From: an uncultured Bacteroidales bacterium
GTDB taxonomy: Bacteria > Bacteroidota > Bacteroidia > Bacteroidales > Bacteroidaceae
Assembly (NCBI GenBank): GCA_902770725.1
Contig: CACXUA010000011.1
Span: 1 to 46,519 of the forward strand
Direction: 5' to 3'
DNA length: 46,519 nucleotides
Part shown: positions 12,408 through 21,531 of the stretch, in pieces
Layout of the letters: every line of letters starts with the position of its first letter
Position numbering within the stretch: the stretch's first letter is position 1
Translations under genes and position numbers: made by a program
The notes under the pieces: generated by a model
What the model saw: the letters and a program-made list of their open reading frames with translations, nothing else
What the model was told of the DNA's origin: nothing
Databases searched by the model: none

Positions 12408-13015
12408 GGTTTAATCCTATGTATGATATAGGTCCTCATGATCTCGATGGCTTGCTGGTTGGCTCCGCCTTGCGGGATGATGAGGTCGGCATAGCGTTTG
12501 GTCGGCTCGATGAACTCTTCGTGCATGGGCTTCAAGACGTCCCGATAGCGGTCGAGCACCATTTGTGTCGTGCGTCCGCGCTCAACCGTGTCGCGCTGGA
12601 TGACGCGAATCAGTCGTTCGTCCGGGTCGGCATCAACGAAGATTTTCAAGTCCATGAGGTCGCGCATCTGCTTCTTCCAGAGCGCCATAATGCCTTCGAT
12701 GATGATGACTTCGCATGGCTCGACGTGTACCGTCTCGGGCAGTCTGTTGCTGATCAGGTAGCTGTATGTGGGCTGCTCGATGCTCTTCCCTTGTCGCAAG
12801 GCCTGTATCTGCTCGGTCAGGAGCTTCCAGTCGAAAGCATCGGGATGGTCGAAGTTGATGCGTTTGCGCTCCTCGGGCGTGAGGTGCGACGTGTCGTTGT
12901 AGTAGGAATCCTGTGGAATGAGCGCTACTCTGTCTGTGGGAAGCGTCTCGAGAATCTTCTTAACGACTGTTGTTTTGCCAGAGCCTGTGCCTCCAGCGAT
13001 GCCGATGATATACAT
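12404..13015 (-). CDS. udk: Uridine kinase
   Basis: A 203-aa cytosolic kinase that phosphorylates uridine and cytidine in pyrimidine salvage. It has the P-loop GGTGSGKTT (residues 8-16), followed by IPQDSYY and NFDHPDAFDW (nucleoside-binding blocks of the uridine kinase / phosphoribulokinase family). Further on are IIIEGIMAL (Walker-B-like) and the lid region VDADPDERLIRVIQRDTVERGR. Length is normal for bacterial Udk. The stop TGA (12406-12404) overlaps the TTG start of the next gene. The 5' leader is A/T-rich with near-tandem AAATTGT copies and ends GTAAATAACGAAG directly before ATG. Confidence 0.95.
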   Translation of the reverse strand: MYIIGIAGGTGSGKTTVVKKILETLPTDRVALIPQDSYYNDTSHLTPEERKRINFDHPDAFDWKLLTEQIQALRQGKSIEQPTYSYLISNRLPETVHVEPCEVIIIEGIMALWKKQMRDLMDLKIFVDADPDERLIRVIQRDTVERGRTTQMVLDRYRDVLKPMHEEFIEPTKRYADLIIPQGGANQQAIEIMRTYIIHRIKP

Positions 13016-13039
13016 CTTCGTTATTTACAATTTGACAAT

Positions 13040-14374
13040 TTACAATTTACTATTTGTTCTCCCTTTGGGGGAGTTAGAGAGGGGCTTTATTGTGGCTTCG
13101 AGTATGCAGTCAACTGTTTCGGGTTGTTTGGGCAGGAAGATGCGGTAACCTTCCTTGTCGCGTTTGAACTTTAGCTTAGTATTGTCTGCAAACATCGTGA
13201 CCTTCGTGAGCTTCTGTTCCGTGAGAGGAAGGAGGATTTGTCCGTCCTCTACATTATTTAATATATGTATATAGAGTGTGTTCTCCTTTTGAGTCGTGAC
13301 GCCCCAACTTTGTGGAGGAATGCAGCCGCCACGAGTGCCGTAGATGGCTGGGCCGTTAACTTTCATGAACTGACCGATGTGCTTCAGTATCTTGACTGCT
13401 TGGTCGGGCAGTTTGCCATCAGGACGCGGACCGATGTTGAGCAGGAAGTTGGCATTCAAACCTGCCGCCGTGACGAGACGTCGAATGAGTTCATCACCAT
13501 CTTTATAGTTTCTGTCGGTGATGCTGTAACCCCAAGTGTTGTTCATCGTCATGCAGGTCTCCAGAGGGAGGCGTGATACCTTTTGTTCTCCGGAGAAGCC
13601 TGCCGTGTTCTGTCCCGGCAGATCTTGCTCAAAGAGCTGAAAGTCTTCGAGGCCGATGGGCGAGCCATGATGGTTGTTCCCTATGAGGCAAGTGGGTTGC
13701 AAACGCTTGATGAGGGCGTATTGTTCCTCGAGTCGCCAGTCGAATTCCTTCTCTTTGTGGTCCCACATGCCATCGAACCAAATGGCTCCAATCGGGCCGT
13801 AATTGGTCAGAAGCTCAGTCAATTGACGGTTCATGAAGGCATAATAGCTGTCCCAATTCGTGGTGGAAGGGTCGTGAGGGCAGTTCTGGCAAGCTCCCGT
13901 CGGGTAGTCCGTGCGCTGCCAATCCATGTGGCTGTAGTAGAAATGGAGTTTGAGGTCTTGTTCCTTACAAGCCTTTGCGAGTTCGCCAATGATGTCGCGC
14001 TTGAAGGGAGTGGCATCCACGATGTTGTAAGGGCTTGCCTTCGTTGCCCACATCGAAAAGCCATCATGATGCCTGCTGGTAAAGGTGATGTACTGAGCGC
14101 CAGCCTCCTTGAAGAGTTTTGTCCATTCGCGAGCGTTGAAGAGGGAAGGGTAGAAGCCTCCCGCAAGCTTGGCGTACTCGCCTCGGTCAAGGTGACGATT
14201 GTGCATCACCCATTCTCCGTCGGCCAACATGGAATAGATGCCCCAATGAAGGAAAATGCCGAACTTGCGGTCTTGGAACTCTTCGCGGATGCGACGTGTG
14301 TCGTCCGTGATGCTCTGCGCCGCAGCTAAAAGTGCAACCAGAGACAGGATAAGGGTAAAGGCTAAGCGTTTCAT
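13040..14374 (-). CDS. Secreted GH29 alpha-L-fucosidase
   Basis: A 444-aa protein with a signal peptide (MKRLAFTLILSLVALLAAA-QS). The family 29 barrel shows FGIFLHWGIYS, FTSRHHDGFSMW, NIVDATPFKRDI and IGAIWFDGMWDHK; the Asp of WFDG is the expected nucleophile. It removes terminal alpha-L-fucose from glycans, probably in the periplasm. After the catalytic domain there is a short beta-rich end (ILPLTEQKLTKVTMFAD...). The last 14 or so residues (PLSNSPKGRTNSKL) are encoded by a copy of the G/C stem-loop element plus A/T-rich leader that lies downstream of neighbouring genes. The natural C-terminus was probably just before, around ATIK. It follows the nucleotidyltransferase gene by 53 bp. Confidence 0.92.
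   Translation of the reverse strand: MKRLAFTLILSLVALLAAAQSITDDTRRIREEFQDRKFGIFLHWGIYSMLADGEWVMHNRHLDRGEYAKLAGGFYPSLFNAREWTKLFKEAGAQYITFTSRHHDGFSMWATKASPYNIVDATPFKRDIIGELAKACKEQDLKLHFYYSHMDWQRTDYPTGACQNCPHDPSTTNWDSYYAFMNRQLTELLTNYGPIGAIWFDGMWDHKEKEFDWRLEEQYALIKRLQPTCLIGNNHHGSPIGLEDFQLFEQDLPGQNTAGFSGEQKVSRLPLETCMTMNNTWGYSITDRNYKDGDELIRRLVTAAGLNANFLLNIGPRPDGKLPDQAVKILKHIGQFMKVNGPAIYGTRGGCIPPQSWGVTTQKENTLYIHILNNVEDGQILLPLTEQKLTKVTMFADNTKLKFKRDKEGYRIFLPKQPETVDCILEATIKPLSNSPKGRTNSKL
13041..13097 (-). repeat. G/C stem-loop element, copy 3, inside the GH29 3' end
   Basis: On the minus strand it reads AAGCCCCTCTCTAACTCCC followed by CCAAAGGGAGAAC and an A/T-rich tail. The stem is CTCCC / GGGAG. Alignment with copies at 14380-14428 and 15371-15410 is clear. 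This copy runs in frame into the fucosidase gene and supplies its last codons and stop. Confidence 0.7.
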
Positions 14375-14379
14375 GAATA

Positions 14380-14428
14380 AATTAAGCCCCTCCCCTATAC
14401 GGGGGAGGGGTTGGGGTGAGGGTCTTTT
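14380..14428 (-). repeat. G/C stem-loop element, copy 2
   Basis: A perfect nine-pair stem, CCCCTCCCC (14387-14395) with GGGGAGGGG (14402-14410), sits between the nucleotidyltransferase stop (14428) and the fucosidase ATG (14374). On the minus strand it is preceded by ACCCTCACCCCAACC. The same C-rich stem-loop family is common between Bacteroidetes genes, from memory. It may stabilise or end transcripts; it has no T-run in the direction of transcription. Confidence 0.75.
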
Positions 14429-15342
14429 TAAAACATTTGTGCGGGATACTGACCTGCGTCGTGGAGAGCAGCAAGCTTTGCCACAACCTCAGGACGGTCT
14501 TCAGGATAGGTCACGCCAAACCATTTGCTGGTCGTGTCGAGCACCTCACAAGTGGCCTGACCCGTTTTGATGAGGTGATCCACCATCAGAGGAATGAAGA
14601 ACTCGCTTTTGAGGTTCTCCTGATTCTTCGGGTCGGAGAGGAACTTCTTGAAGAAGTCTTCACTGTACTCGAAGTAGTCCGGCGTGAATCCCCAAAAGTT
14701 CATGCTTACGGGAGTGGTGTCTGGAATGCTTACCCACTCGTCATTCTCGTCGAGATACTGCACGACGCCATTGTGGCGTTCAATCTTCGTGCGCTCTACG
14801 ACGCCAGTAAGCAAGTGCGTCTGCTCGTCGTTTTCGCAGATGCCGCGACTCACGGTGCCGCTTTCGCTCAAAGTGTTATCTACGCGGAAGCCCACCATAG
14901 CGTACTTGCCTTTGCTGCCTTCGGGAAGTTCGCTGAGGAACTTCGCCATCACGCGGAACGCGTCACGATCGTAGAAGTCGTCGCAGTTGAGAACTGCAAA
15001 GGGCTCCTTGATGATGTCTTTACCCATCATAACAGCGTGGTTGGTGCCCCAAGGCTTCTGTCTTCCTTCGGGTACTGTGAAGCCTTCTGGCAGCGCGTCG
15101 AGGCTCTGGAAGCACAGTTCGCAAGGAATGTGACCCTGATACTTCGACAGAATCTGCGTGCGGAACTGGTCCTCGAAGTCGTGACGAATGACCCACACGA
15201 CCTTTCCAAAGCCAGCTTGAATAGCGTCGTATATGCTGTAATCCATGATGCTCTGGCCTTGAGGACCGAGCGTATCAAGCTGCTTCAGGCCGCCATAACG
15301 GCTACCCATACCTGCAGCAAGAAGGAATAATGTTGGTTTCAT
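14428..15342 (-). CDS. Sugar-phosphate nucleotidyltransferase family protein
   Basis: A 304-aa cytosolic protein with the N-terminal nucleotide-binding signature LLAAGMGSRYGGLKQ (residues 7-21) of NTP-transferases. It also has NCDDFYD (the metal-binding Asp pair near 112) and a downstream EFFIPLMVD block. Such enzymes join a sugar phosphate to a nucleotide to give an activated sugar such as a UDP- or GDP-sugar; the substrate cannot be fixed from sequence alone. Its leader ends GTAAATAACAAG before ATG, closely like the udk leader. It lies between V-ATPase K and the fucosidase gene, each neighbour separated by the same stem-loop element. Confidence 0.85.
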   Translation of the reverse strand: MKPTLFLLAAGMGSRYGGLKQLDTLGPQGQSIMDYSIYDAIQAGFGKVVWVIRHDFEDQFRTQILSKYQGHIPCELCFQSLDALPEGFTVPEGRQKPWGTNHAVMMGKDIIKEPFAVLNCDDFYDRDAFRVMAKFLSELPEGSKGKYAMVGFRVDNTLSESGTVSRGICENDEQTHLLTGVVERTKIERHNGVVQYLDENDEWVSIPDTTPVSMNFWGFTPDYFEYSEDFFKKFLSDPKNQENLKSEFFIPLMVDHLIKTGQATCEVLDTTSKWFGVTYPEDRPEVVAKLAALHDAGQYPAQMF

Positions 15343-15370
15343 CTTGTTATTTACCGTTTAATCATTAACA

Positions 15371-15409
15371 ATTTAAAGTCCTTCCCTTCAGGGGAGGATT
15401 AGGAGAGGC

Positions 15410-15410
<1 letters not shown>
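15371..15410 (-). repeat. G/C stem-loop element, copy 1
   Basis: On the minus strand it reads AAGCCTCTCCTAATCCTCCC followed by CTGAAGGGAAGGAC. The stem is CCTCCCC / GGGAAGG with one G-T pair. It starts at the stop codon of V-ATPase K and is followed by the A/T-rich leader of the nucleotidyltransferase gene. Confidence 0.7.
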
Positions 15411-15871
<461 letters not shown>

Positions 15872-16026
15872 TCATAATTCAAAGTTCATAATTCACAATC
15901 GGGCAATGCTTGGCGAGGTTTCGCAACCTTATATTATTATTTATGTGCTGTTTTGGCTTCGCTTGCGAGGTCGCAAATAATGAACAATGTCTTATGAGGG
16001 TTTGTTAATTGTTATTGGTTTAATGT

Positions 16027-17898
16027 TTAACTTTGAACTTTCCTAAAGGGTGTGTACTCCTTGCCGCCGCCGCTGAAGTCTGCGTTCTTGAAGAACTCGA
16101 CAAACGTCAGTCGCATCGGATGAACGAATGCGCTTATCATGCTCAACGCGAATGTGATGCCGTGACCTGCAAGCAGGATGAGCACCATCGGCAGCCAGCG
16201 GATGAACCACGGCAGGCTGGACGTGAGGTCGAAGGCAAGGGCGTTGAACACGCCGCCAAGCACGCCGCCCGTCAATCCAAGGGCGAAGAGGCGGATGTAA
16301 CTCAGCAAGTCGCCAAGCAAGCCCGTCGCCATGCCGTAAGTCGCCCAGACGCCTCCGCCGATGTTCAACAGCGGACCGAGTATCGGGTTCTTGTAAGCCG
16401 ACGGATTATTATAGAGGAATATGCCGACGACGCTAATTGCGATGAGTCCGTAGAGTGCATATACGAGTCCCTGAGGCAGGGCGACTCCGCAAGCGGGCAA
16501 GCCGAAGAGGGCGATTGCCGAGAGTAGCGCCACTACCCACGAGAAGGTGCCGATGGAATAGCCGAAGCCGTAGTTCTTCCACGCCTTGCATGCCTTGAGC
16601 ACCATTCCCAAGAGTACTTGCACGAGACCGATAATGACGGAGATGACCATCATAGGTGAGTAGCCAAAGATCTTGCCGACACCATTGTCGTTTAGGAAGT
16701 AAGGCTTGACGGGAGCGAGGAATGCCCAATCCTGTTGCGTCAGGTCGATACCGAAGAAGGTGCCTGTGAGCAGACCGCAGACGAGCGTTGCCAAGCCCAG
16801 CCAAATGCCGAGACGTCCGTATTTCTTGGTTTCTTCGCTACCCTTCAAGGCGAGATAGATGCCGCCGAGCAGCACGATGAGTCCGTAGCCGCCGTCGCCC
16901 AGACAGAGTCCGAAGAAGAGCATGAAGAACGGAGCGAAGAAGAGGCTCGGGTCGATGTCGTGATAGTTGGGGAGCGAGTACATGCGCAGGATGGGCTCGA
17001 AGAGGCTGGTGTAGCCGTCGTTCTTAATCTTGACGGGAACATCGTCCTCGTATGCCGGATCCTCGAGCTCGTAATAGACTTGCTTCTCGTCAAGCCATTT
17101 GGCGAGTCCTTCTGCTTTTTCCTCGAGTGTCCAACCCACCATGAGTCGAACGGCTCCCTCGGCTATGCTCTCGTCCGAAAGCTCCACTTGCCGCAGTTGA
17201 ATCTCGCCTTGAGCCTGCTTCAGACCAGCTTCCAGAGCATCTCTGTACTGACGAGCGACCTCACAAGTCGTGTCGTGATTCTGCTGGAGGGCAGCTCTGG
17301 CTTCTTCTGCTTCTTTTTTATATTGGTCGAGCGAGCCGTTTGGCAACTCGAGACGCTCAGCCTTGATGTCTGGCTCTTCGTCGGAGAATGCCAGGAAGTA
17401 CGTGCGTTTGCGGTACTCATCAATGGGTGTGGCGAAGTATTTCTCAGCCCATTCAGCCTGGAACGACTTGGCTCCGCAAGCATAGAAATACACCTGCATG
17501 CCAGTCTTTTCCTGGAGTTCCTTCACTTTCTCCCAGTCGAAGTTACCCCAAGGCTCAAGCTTCTGGATGTTTTTCTCTGCCTCGTCTATCGTGTGACGAA
17601 TGCTGACTTCCTCGGCTTTGAGACGTTCAACCTCATCGAGGAGTGTGTTTGAGTCTTGAATTTTAAGTTCTGAATTTCCTCCTGCTTCCTTCTCCCACGC
17701 CTTAAACGAAATGTCGAGATAGTCGAGTGCCTGCTGATAGCGGACTCTTTCGTCGAGTGCTTTCTGCAGGGCAGGGCTGGTCTGTCCTTGCTTCAGTTGT
17801 TGGACGTGCACCACTCCTTGCTCTCGCAGGCCGTCGATAAACGCGTCGTATTCCTTCTGAGTAACCAGGAAGGTGAGTTTTTTCATTCTCTCAATCAT
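16027..17898 (-). CDS. ntpI: V-type ATP synthase subunit I (membrane stator, 116-kDa family)
   Basis: A 623-aa protein. The N-terminal cytoplasmic half (to about residue 320) has coiled-coil stretches (DEVERLKAEEVSIRHTIDEA). The C-terminal half has seven or so membrane helices beginning at FFAPFFMLFFGLCLGDGGYG, the most conserved block of the family. LLSYIRLFALGLTGGVLG contains the essential Arg that faces the K ring. It connects peripheral stalks to the rotor and forms the ion half-channels. Its start overlaps the end of subunit D by 4 bp (ATGA type), showing translational coupling. Confidence 0.94.
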   Translation of the reverse strand: MIERMKKLTFLVTQKEYDAFIDGLREQGVVHVQQLKQGQTSPALQKALDERVRYQQALDYLDISFKAWEKEAGGNSELKIQDSNTLLDEVERLKAEEVSIRHTIDEAEKNIQKLEPWGNFDWEKVKELQEKTGMQVYFYACGAKSFQAEWAEKYFATPIDEYRKRTYFLAFSDEEPDIKAERLELPNGSLDQYKKEAEEARAALQQNHDTTCEVARQYRDALEAGLKQAQGEIQLRQVELSDESIAEGAVRLMVGWTLEEKAEGLAKWLDEKQVYYELEDPAYEDDVPVKIKNDGYTSLFEPILRMYSLPNYHDIDPSLFFAPFFMLFFGLCLGDGGYGLIVLLGGIYLALKGSEETKKYGRLGIWLGLATLVCGLLTGTFFGIDLTQQDWAFLAPVKPYFLNDNGVGKIFGYSPMMVISVIIGLVQVLLGMVLKACKAWKNYGFGYSIGTFSWVVALLSAIALFGLPACGVALPQGLVYALYGLIAISVVGIFLYNNPSAYKNPILGPLLNIGGGVWATYGMATGLLGDLLSYIRLFALGLTGGVLGGVFNALAFDLTSSLPWFIRWLPMVLILLAGHGITFALSMISAFVHPMRLTFVEFFKNADFSGGGKEYTPFRKVQS

Positions 17899-18500
17899 GC
17901 GACGTCCTCCTTTCTCTTCTCCTGAAGCGACTTCAATATCTTCTGCGACGACTTGGAGAGGTTCTCCTCGTCCTCCATGAAACGTTTAATCTTACGCACT
18001 GCCTCCTGATAACCAGGGATTTGAACCTTCTCGAAGAGGTTAACCTTCTGAGTCGTCTTCTTGCGTGCATGCTCCAAGAGATGCAGCTTGGCGAAGACGA
18101 ATTCGCGTTCTACGGCAGTCTTGGCGAGCCCTTGCAGGAGCTTGATTCCATCGAAGTACCACTTCGGAGCGCTAAACAAACCGAAGGGTTTCACCTTCAG
18201 GCTGATGTTGTTCAGGATGGGAACCCTGACGCCGGCAATCTTCTTGACGCTCAATTCGACGTCGTCCAGACTGACGAGCGAAGTGTCGAACTCGCCCCAA
18301 AGCGCGTACATCTTCTCGTATCCCTCGATTTGGCTCTGCAACTTTCGCTCGAGTTCGTCGGCTTCCTCCTTACATTTCTTCACCTCCAATCGCAGCGCCG
18401 TTTCCTTGCTCTTAATGATTGGAAGGGTGCGCTGGCGCATCTTCAGAGCCTTCTCAATCTGCTGCAACGAGGTTTTATTATACTGAAACTTTATTGCCAT
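17895..18500 (-). CDS. ntpD: V-type ATP synthase subunit D (central stalk)
   Basis: A 201-aa, largely alpha-helical protein with the family's N-terminal block (QYNKTSLQQIEKALKMRQRT, residues 5-24). A long charged helix follows (EVKKCKEEADELERKLQSQI), and a matching C-terminal helix (VRKIKRFMEDEENLSKSSQ) forms the coiled-coil rotor axle. It links ATP hydrolysis or synthesis in the A/B head to ring rotation. It is first in the D-I-K transcript, with its own promoter element 20 bp upstream. Genes for the A, B and E subunits are not in this window, although in most Bacteroidales they lie directly upstream. Confidence 0.92.
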   Translation of the reverse strand: MAIKFQYNKTSLQQIEKALKMRQRTLPIIKSKETALRLEVKKCKEEADELERKLQSQIEGYEKMYALWGEFDTSLVSLDDVELSVKKIAGVRVPILNNISLKVKPFGLFSAPKWYFDGIKLLQGLAKTAVEREFVFAKLHLLEHARKKTTQKVNLFEKVQIPGYQEAVRKIKRFMEDEENLSKSSQKILKSLQEKRKEDVA

Positions 18501-18519
18501 ACTTGTCTATTTGCGGGTG

Positions 18520-18527
18520 CAAAGATA
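18520..18527 (-). promoter_or_regulatory. Promoter -7 element of the V-ATPase D-I-K operon
   Basis: The minus strand reads TATCTTTG, a match to TAnnTTTG, 20 bp before the ntpD ATG (18500). This implies a short leader of about 12-15 nt and shows that D-I-K can be transcribed without upstream V-ATPase genes. Confidence 0.7.
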
Positions 18528-18805
18528 CAAAATAATTAGGAATAAAAGAAGAAGAAACGAAGATTTATTTGAGAGAAGAGTAAAAAACACTCGCGATGAA
18601 TAGCGATGTAGTACGAGATCTGTAAAGATTTTTCTTGCCTGAAAGGATGCTGTGAAATGCTCTTCTCTATGATTCCTCTTTGCGAAAATGAAAGGATGGG
18701 GTGTGCTTCCTTCTTTTGGAAAGAGCCCAGAAAAGTGAGTTTCAAGGCATTTTGTAACCATTTGAAATGCAGTGCCTTGCAAAGGCGCTAGCTTGGTCTC
18801 AAAAC

Positions 18806-18915
18806 GAGGCGTGCCAAGTTCGTCAATTCGACGTGCCAAGTTTTCCAATTTAACGTGCCAAGTTTGATGATTTAACGTGTCAAGTTTGCCAACTTAACAC
18901 GCCATCTTTTTCAAG
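18806..18915. repeat. 22-bp tandem array 3 (CGTGCCA family, five units)
   Basis: Five 22-bp units start at 18806, 18828, 18850, 18872 and 18894. The core is (A/G)CGTG(C/T)CAAGTTT in most units, ending CAAT, CAAT, TGAT, CAAC and CAAG; the last unit has CACGCCATCTTTT. The array lies between divergent promoters. Confidence 0.85.
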
Positions 18916-19051
18916 TTGCCAGTAAGTCCGACCACAATCGACCAACGAAGTCTGTAATCTTCTCGTGTCGAAGCTGTCGGTTTTGTCAATATATTTTACC
19001 CTATCGAGCAAATGACTCGCTCGTAAAAACAATTAGAAAATTCTCATTTTC

Positions 19052-19083
19052 TTTTGTTTTTCTCTTGCTTATTCGTACCTTTG
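19052..19083 (+). promoter_or_regulatory. Promoter of the polysaccharide cassette
   Basis: TTTTG at 19052-19056, a 19-bp spacer, then TACCTTTG at 19076-19083: a near-ideal Bacteroidetes -33 / -7 pair. The ATG of the flippase begins 8 bp after the -7 element, so the mRNA should be leaderless or almost so. Confidence 0.8.
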
Positions 19084-19090
19084 CAGTGCG

Positions 19091-20545
19091 ATGGAAGAGA
19101 AATCATTGAAGCAAAAGGCTGCCGGAGGTATGCTTTGGGGCGGGTTGTCGAACGGCTTGATGCAGTTGATAAGTGCCGTCTTCGGACTGGTTCTGCTCCG
19201 CTATCTCACGCCGAATGACTACGGAAAGGTAGCCATGTTGAACATCTTTGCAGCCCTCGCGAACGCCCTTCAAGAGAGTGGTTTCATGGCGGCACTCTGC
19301 AACCGACGCGAGCCGACTCACGAAGAGTACAATGCCGTCTTTTGGTTCAACCTGCTGGTTAGTGCCTCGCTCTACATTATCTTGTGGTTCTGCGCCCCAC
19401 TTATCGCGGATTTCTACAAACAGGAAGAGCTGATTCCACTTGCCAGAGTGCTTTTCCTGGGCTTCCTCTTCTCTGGTCTTGGCACAGTTCAACGTGCCTA
19501 TCTCTTCGGACACCTGATGGTCAGGCAGACCAGCATTTGCTCGCTGACAGCTATGCTTCTCTCTGGAATCGTTGGTATCGCAATGGCTGTCAAGGGTTTC
19601 GCCTATTGGGCCATCGTGACGCAGGCAATCTGTTTTGTCTTCATCACACAGATTATGGCCTGGTTCTTCTCGCCTTGGAGGCCAACACTCCAGTTCAATC
19701 TTGCTCCTGCATGGAAGATGTTCGGCTTCAGCAGCAAGTTGATGCTCACGAATATCGTCAACATCTGCAACCTCCACGCCTTTTCCGTCTTGCTTGGTAA
19801 GTTCTTTGGTGACCACACAGCCGGCATCTATTCGAACGCCAAGAAATGGAACGATATGGCTTCGAGCACGATAAACGGTATGGTGACGAGCACCAGCCAA
19901 CCCACTCTGGCACAAGTTACGGACGAGATTGGCCGCTATCGTCAAGTCTTCAGGAAGATGCTTCGATTCATTTGCTTTGTCTCCTTCCCCGCTATGCTAG
20001 GGCTTGGTTTGGTTGCGCAGGAGTTCATCTTGCTCGCTGGAGGCGAGAAGTGGAGGGAGAGCGGCTTGATTCTCTCCCTGCTTTGCCTGCATGGAGCCTT
20101 CGTTCCGATTACCACACTTTATAGCAATCTCACGATAAGTCGAGGCAGGAGCGACGTCAACATGGCTTGCACGATAGGCCAATGCTTGGCAGTTTGGGCA
20201 GGTCTCATCCTGCTTTATCCTTACGGATTCCTTCCGATGGTAGTTTATTTCGTGGCGCTCAACATTGCCTGGCTTGCGATTTGGCAGTGGTTTGCTTGGC
20301 GTTTGACTGGTCTCACCTTCATGGAAGCCCTGAAGGATACCGTACCTTTCCTCGTCTTCACACTCATCGTGCTTGGCCTAACCTGGTGGCTCACCAAGGG
20401 AATCGAGAACTTGTGGCTGCTCTTGTCGAGTCGCATCCTTCTTGCCGCTATCCTTTATGGTGGCATTATGTGGGTGAGTGGGGCAAAGATTATGCGCGAG
20501 TCTATACATTATATATTTAATAAAGGAAGGGATGAAGCAGCGTAA
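19091..20545 (+). CDS. Oligosaccharide flippase (Wzx / Polysacc_synt family)
   Basis: A 484-aa integral membrane protein with about 12-14 hydrophobic helices. The N-terminus is typical of the polysaccharide-export flippases (AAGGMLWGGLSNGLMQLISA, then VLLRYLTPNDYGKVAML). It should move lipid-linked glycan repeat units across the inner membrane. ATG 19091 follows the promoter with no room for a ribosome-binding site, and the GAAGAG just inside the gene is not placed to act as one. It is the first gene of a four-gene overlapping cassette with acyltransferases and a glycosyltransferase, which supports a role in surface glycan assembly. No polymerase or priming transferase is present in the window. 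Confidence 0.9.
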   Translation: MEEKSLKQKAAGGMLWGGLSNGLMQLISAVFGLVLLRYLTPNDYGKVAMLNIFAALANALQESGFMAALCNRREPTHEEYNAVFWFNLLVSASLYIILWFCAPLIADFYKQEELIPLARVLFLGFLFSGLGTVQRAYLFGHLMVRQTSICSLTAMLLSGIVGIAMAVKGFAYWAIVTQAICFVFITQIMAWFFSPWRPTLQFNLAPAWKMFGFSSKLMLTNIVNICNLHAFSVLLGKFFGDHTAGIYSNAKKWNDMASSTINGMVTSTSQPTLAQVTDEIGRYRQVFRKMLRFICFVSFPAMLGLGLVAQEFILLAGGEKWRESGLILSLLCLHGAFVPITTLYSNLTISRGRSDVNMACTIGQCLAVWAGLILLYPYGFLPMVVYFVALNIAWLAIWQWFAWRLTGLTFMEALKDTVPFLVFTLIVLGLTWWLTKGIENLWLLLSSRILLAAILYGGIMWVSGAKIMRESIHYIFNKGRDEAA

Positions 20546-21530
20546 CAATGCCTTTGATTTGCTTTGTGGACTGTGCATCCTCAGAATGGTGACGCTTCAT
20601 GCCATCTGCCAGACGCAACTTCGTGGAGCCACTTGGTGGAAGGAAACGATGGCTTGGACATTCTTCTTCATGAGTTTCTTCTTCTTTAAGGCGGGCTACT
20701 TCAATAAAGGCATTACAGGCGAGACACTTCCTTACCTGCGAGACCGCATCCGTCGCCTCTTCGTACCTTACCTTTCGTGGGGCATCATAGGAGGAGTTAT
20801 GACGTTCTGCTGGTTTTGTCTTTACCCGGAAGGACCAGCCAAAGCAGTTGCTGTGTTGAGCAAATTCCGTTGGCAAATAGGCGGTCTCACCTTCGGTAAC
20901 AGTCCGCTTTGGTTCCTGCTTTCCTTCTTCACGACCTATGTCCTGATGCATTTCATCGAGAGAGTGCGTTACTTGCATTGGGTTGTGCTGCTCTTTCCAG
21001 CCATCGGTTACTGGCTCTTCTTGCATGGGAACCCTTTGTGGTTCTACTTAAGTAATGTCTTCTGCGGCACTTTCTTCTTCTATTTGGGGAAGGTGTGGCA
21101 TCATATCCTTGATGAGATGACAAAGCGTTGGACCCTCTTTATCAGCATTTTACTCTTCATAGGCTTCGTCTTTGCCAACATCTACCTACATGGCGAGTAC
21201 GAAATGAAGACGAATCTCTGGATGGGTTCCTTCTGGAATGTGCTCCTCATCATGTTCCTCTCTCTGTTGGGCATCTCAGGCGTCCTGCTCTCATTGCCAA
21301 CGCCTCGAGTGCCTGTGATTAACTTCATCGGCGAGCACAGCATGGTCTTCTTCGTCATGCATTACCCTATAATGCTGAGTTATGTTCACGTCAGCAGACT
21401 GCTTGGCCACAGCATAAACAAAAGCATTCCTGACCTTATCATCATCCTGATACTCTCCTTTACCCTATGCTTCGTTGCCGTTCCTTTCGTGGAGCGTGTG
21501 CCTTGGCTGAGTGGAAGGTGGAAGAAATGA
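20532..21530 (+). CDS. Membrane acyltransferase (Acyl_transf_3 family)
   Basis: A 332-aa protein with about ten membrane helices. It opens with RNNAFDLLCGLCILRMVTLH, the D...GL.IL.M...H pattern of membrane O-acyltransferases; the His is the proposed catalytic residue. RDRIRRLFVPYLSWGII follows, typical of the family. These enzymes transfer acetyl or other acyl groups to sugars of surface glycans. ATG 20532 is preferred over upstream starts because AAAGGAAGG precedes it and the family motif begins right after. It overlaps the flippase gene by 14 bp. The acceptor sugar is unknown. Confidence 0.87.
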   Translation: MKQRNNAFDLLCGLCILRMVTLHAICQTQLRGATWWKETMAWTFFFMSFFFFKAGYFNKGITGETLPYLRDRIRRLFVPYLSWGIIGGVMTFCWFCLYPEGPAKAVAVLSKFRWQIGGLTFGNSPLWFLLSFFTTYVLMHFIERVRYLHWVVLLFPAIGYWLFLHGNPLWFYLSNVFCGTFFFYLGKVWHHILDEMTKRWTLFISILLFIGFVFANIYLHGEYEMKTNLWMGSFWNVLLIMFLSLLGISGVLLSLPTPRVPVINFIGEHSMVFFVMHYPIMLSYVHVSRLLGHSINKSIPDLIIILILSFTLCFVAVPFVERVPWLSGRWKK

Positions 21531-21531
21531 A

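Larger units (their letters stand above)
18501..19090. other. 590-bp divergent intergenic region between V-ATPase D and the flippase
   Basis: It contains a minus-strand promoter for ntpD (18520-18527), a 22-bp array (18806-18915) and a plus-strand promoter for the flippase (19052-19083). The 18540-18800 stretch shows no gene; an open frame of about 110 codons crosses it on the minus strand but has no recognisable content. There is no trace of V-ATPase A or B sequence. Confidence 0.65.

Noticed and set aside
18507..18848. Possible 113-aa gene between ntpD and the flippase
   Set aside because: Its N-terminal part is read from 22-bp repeat DNA and its end runs through the ntpD promoter, and it has no recognisable content.
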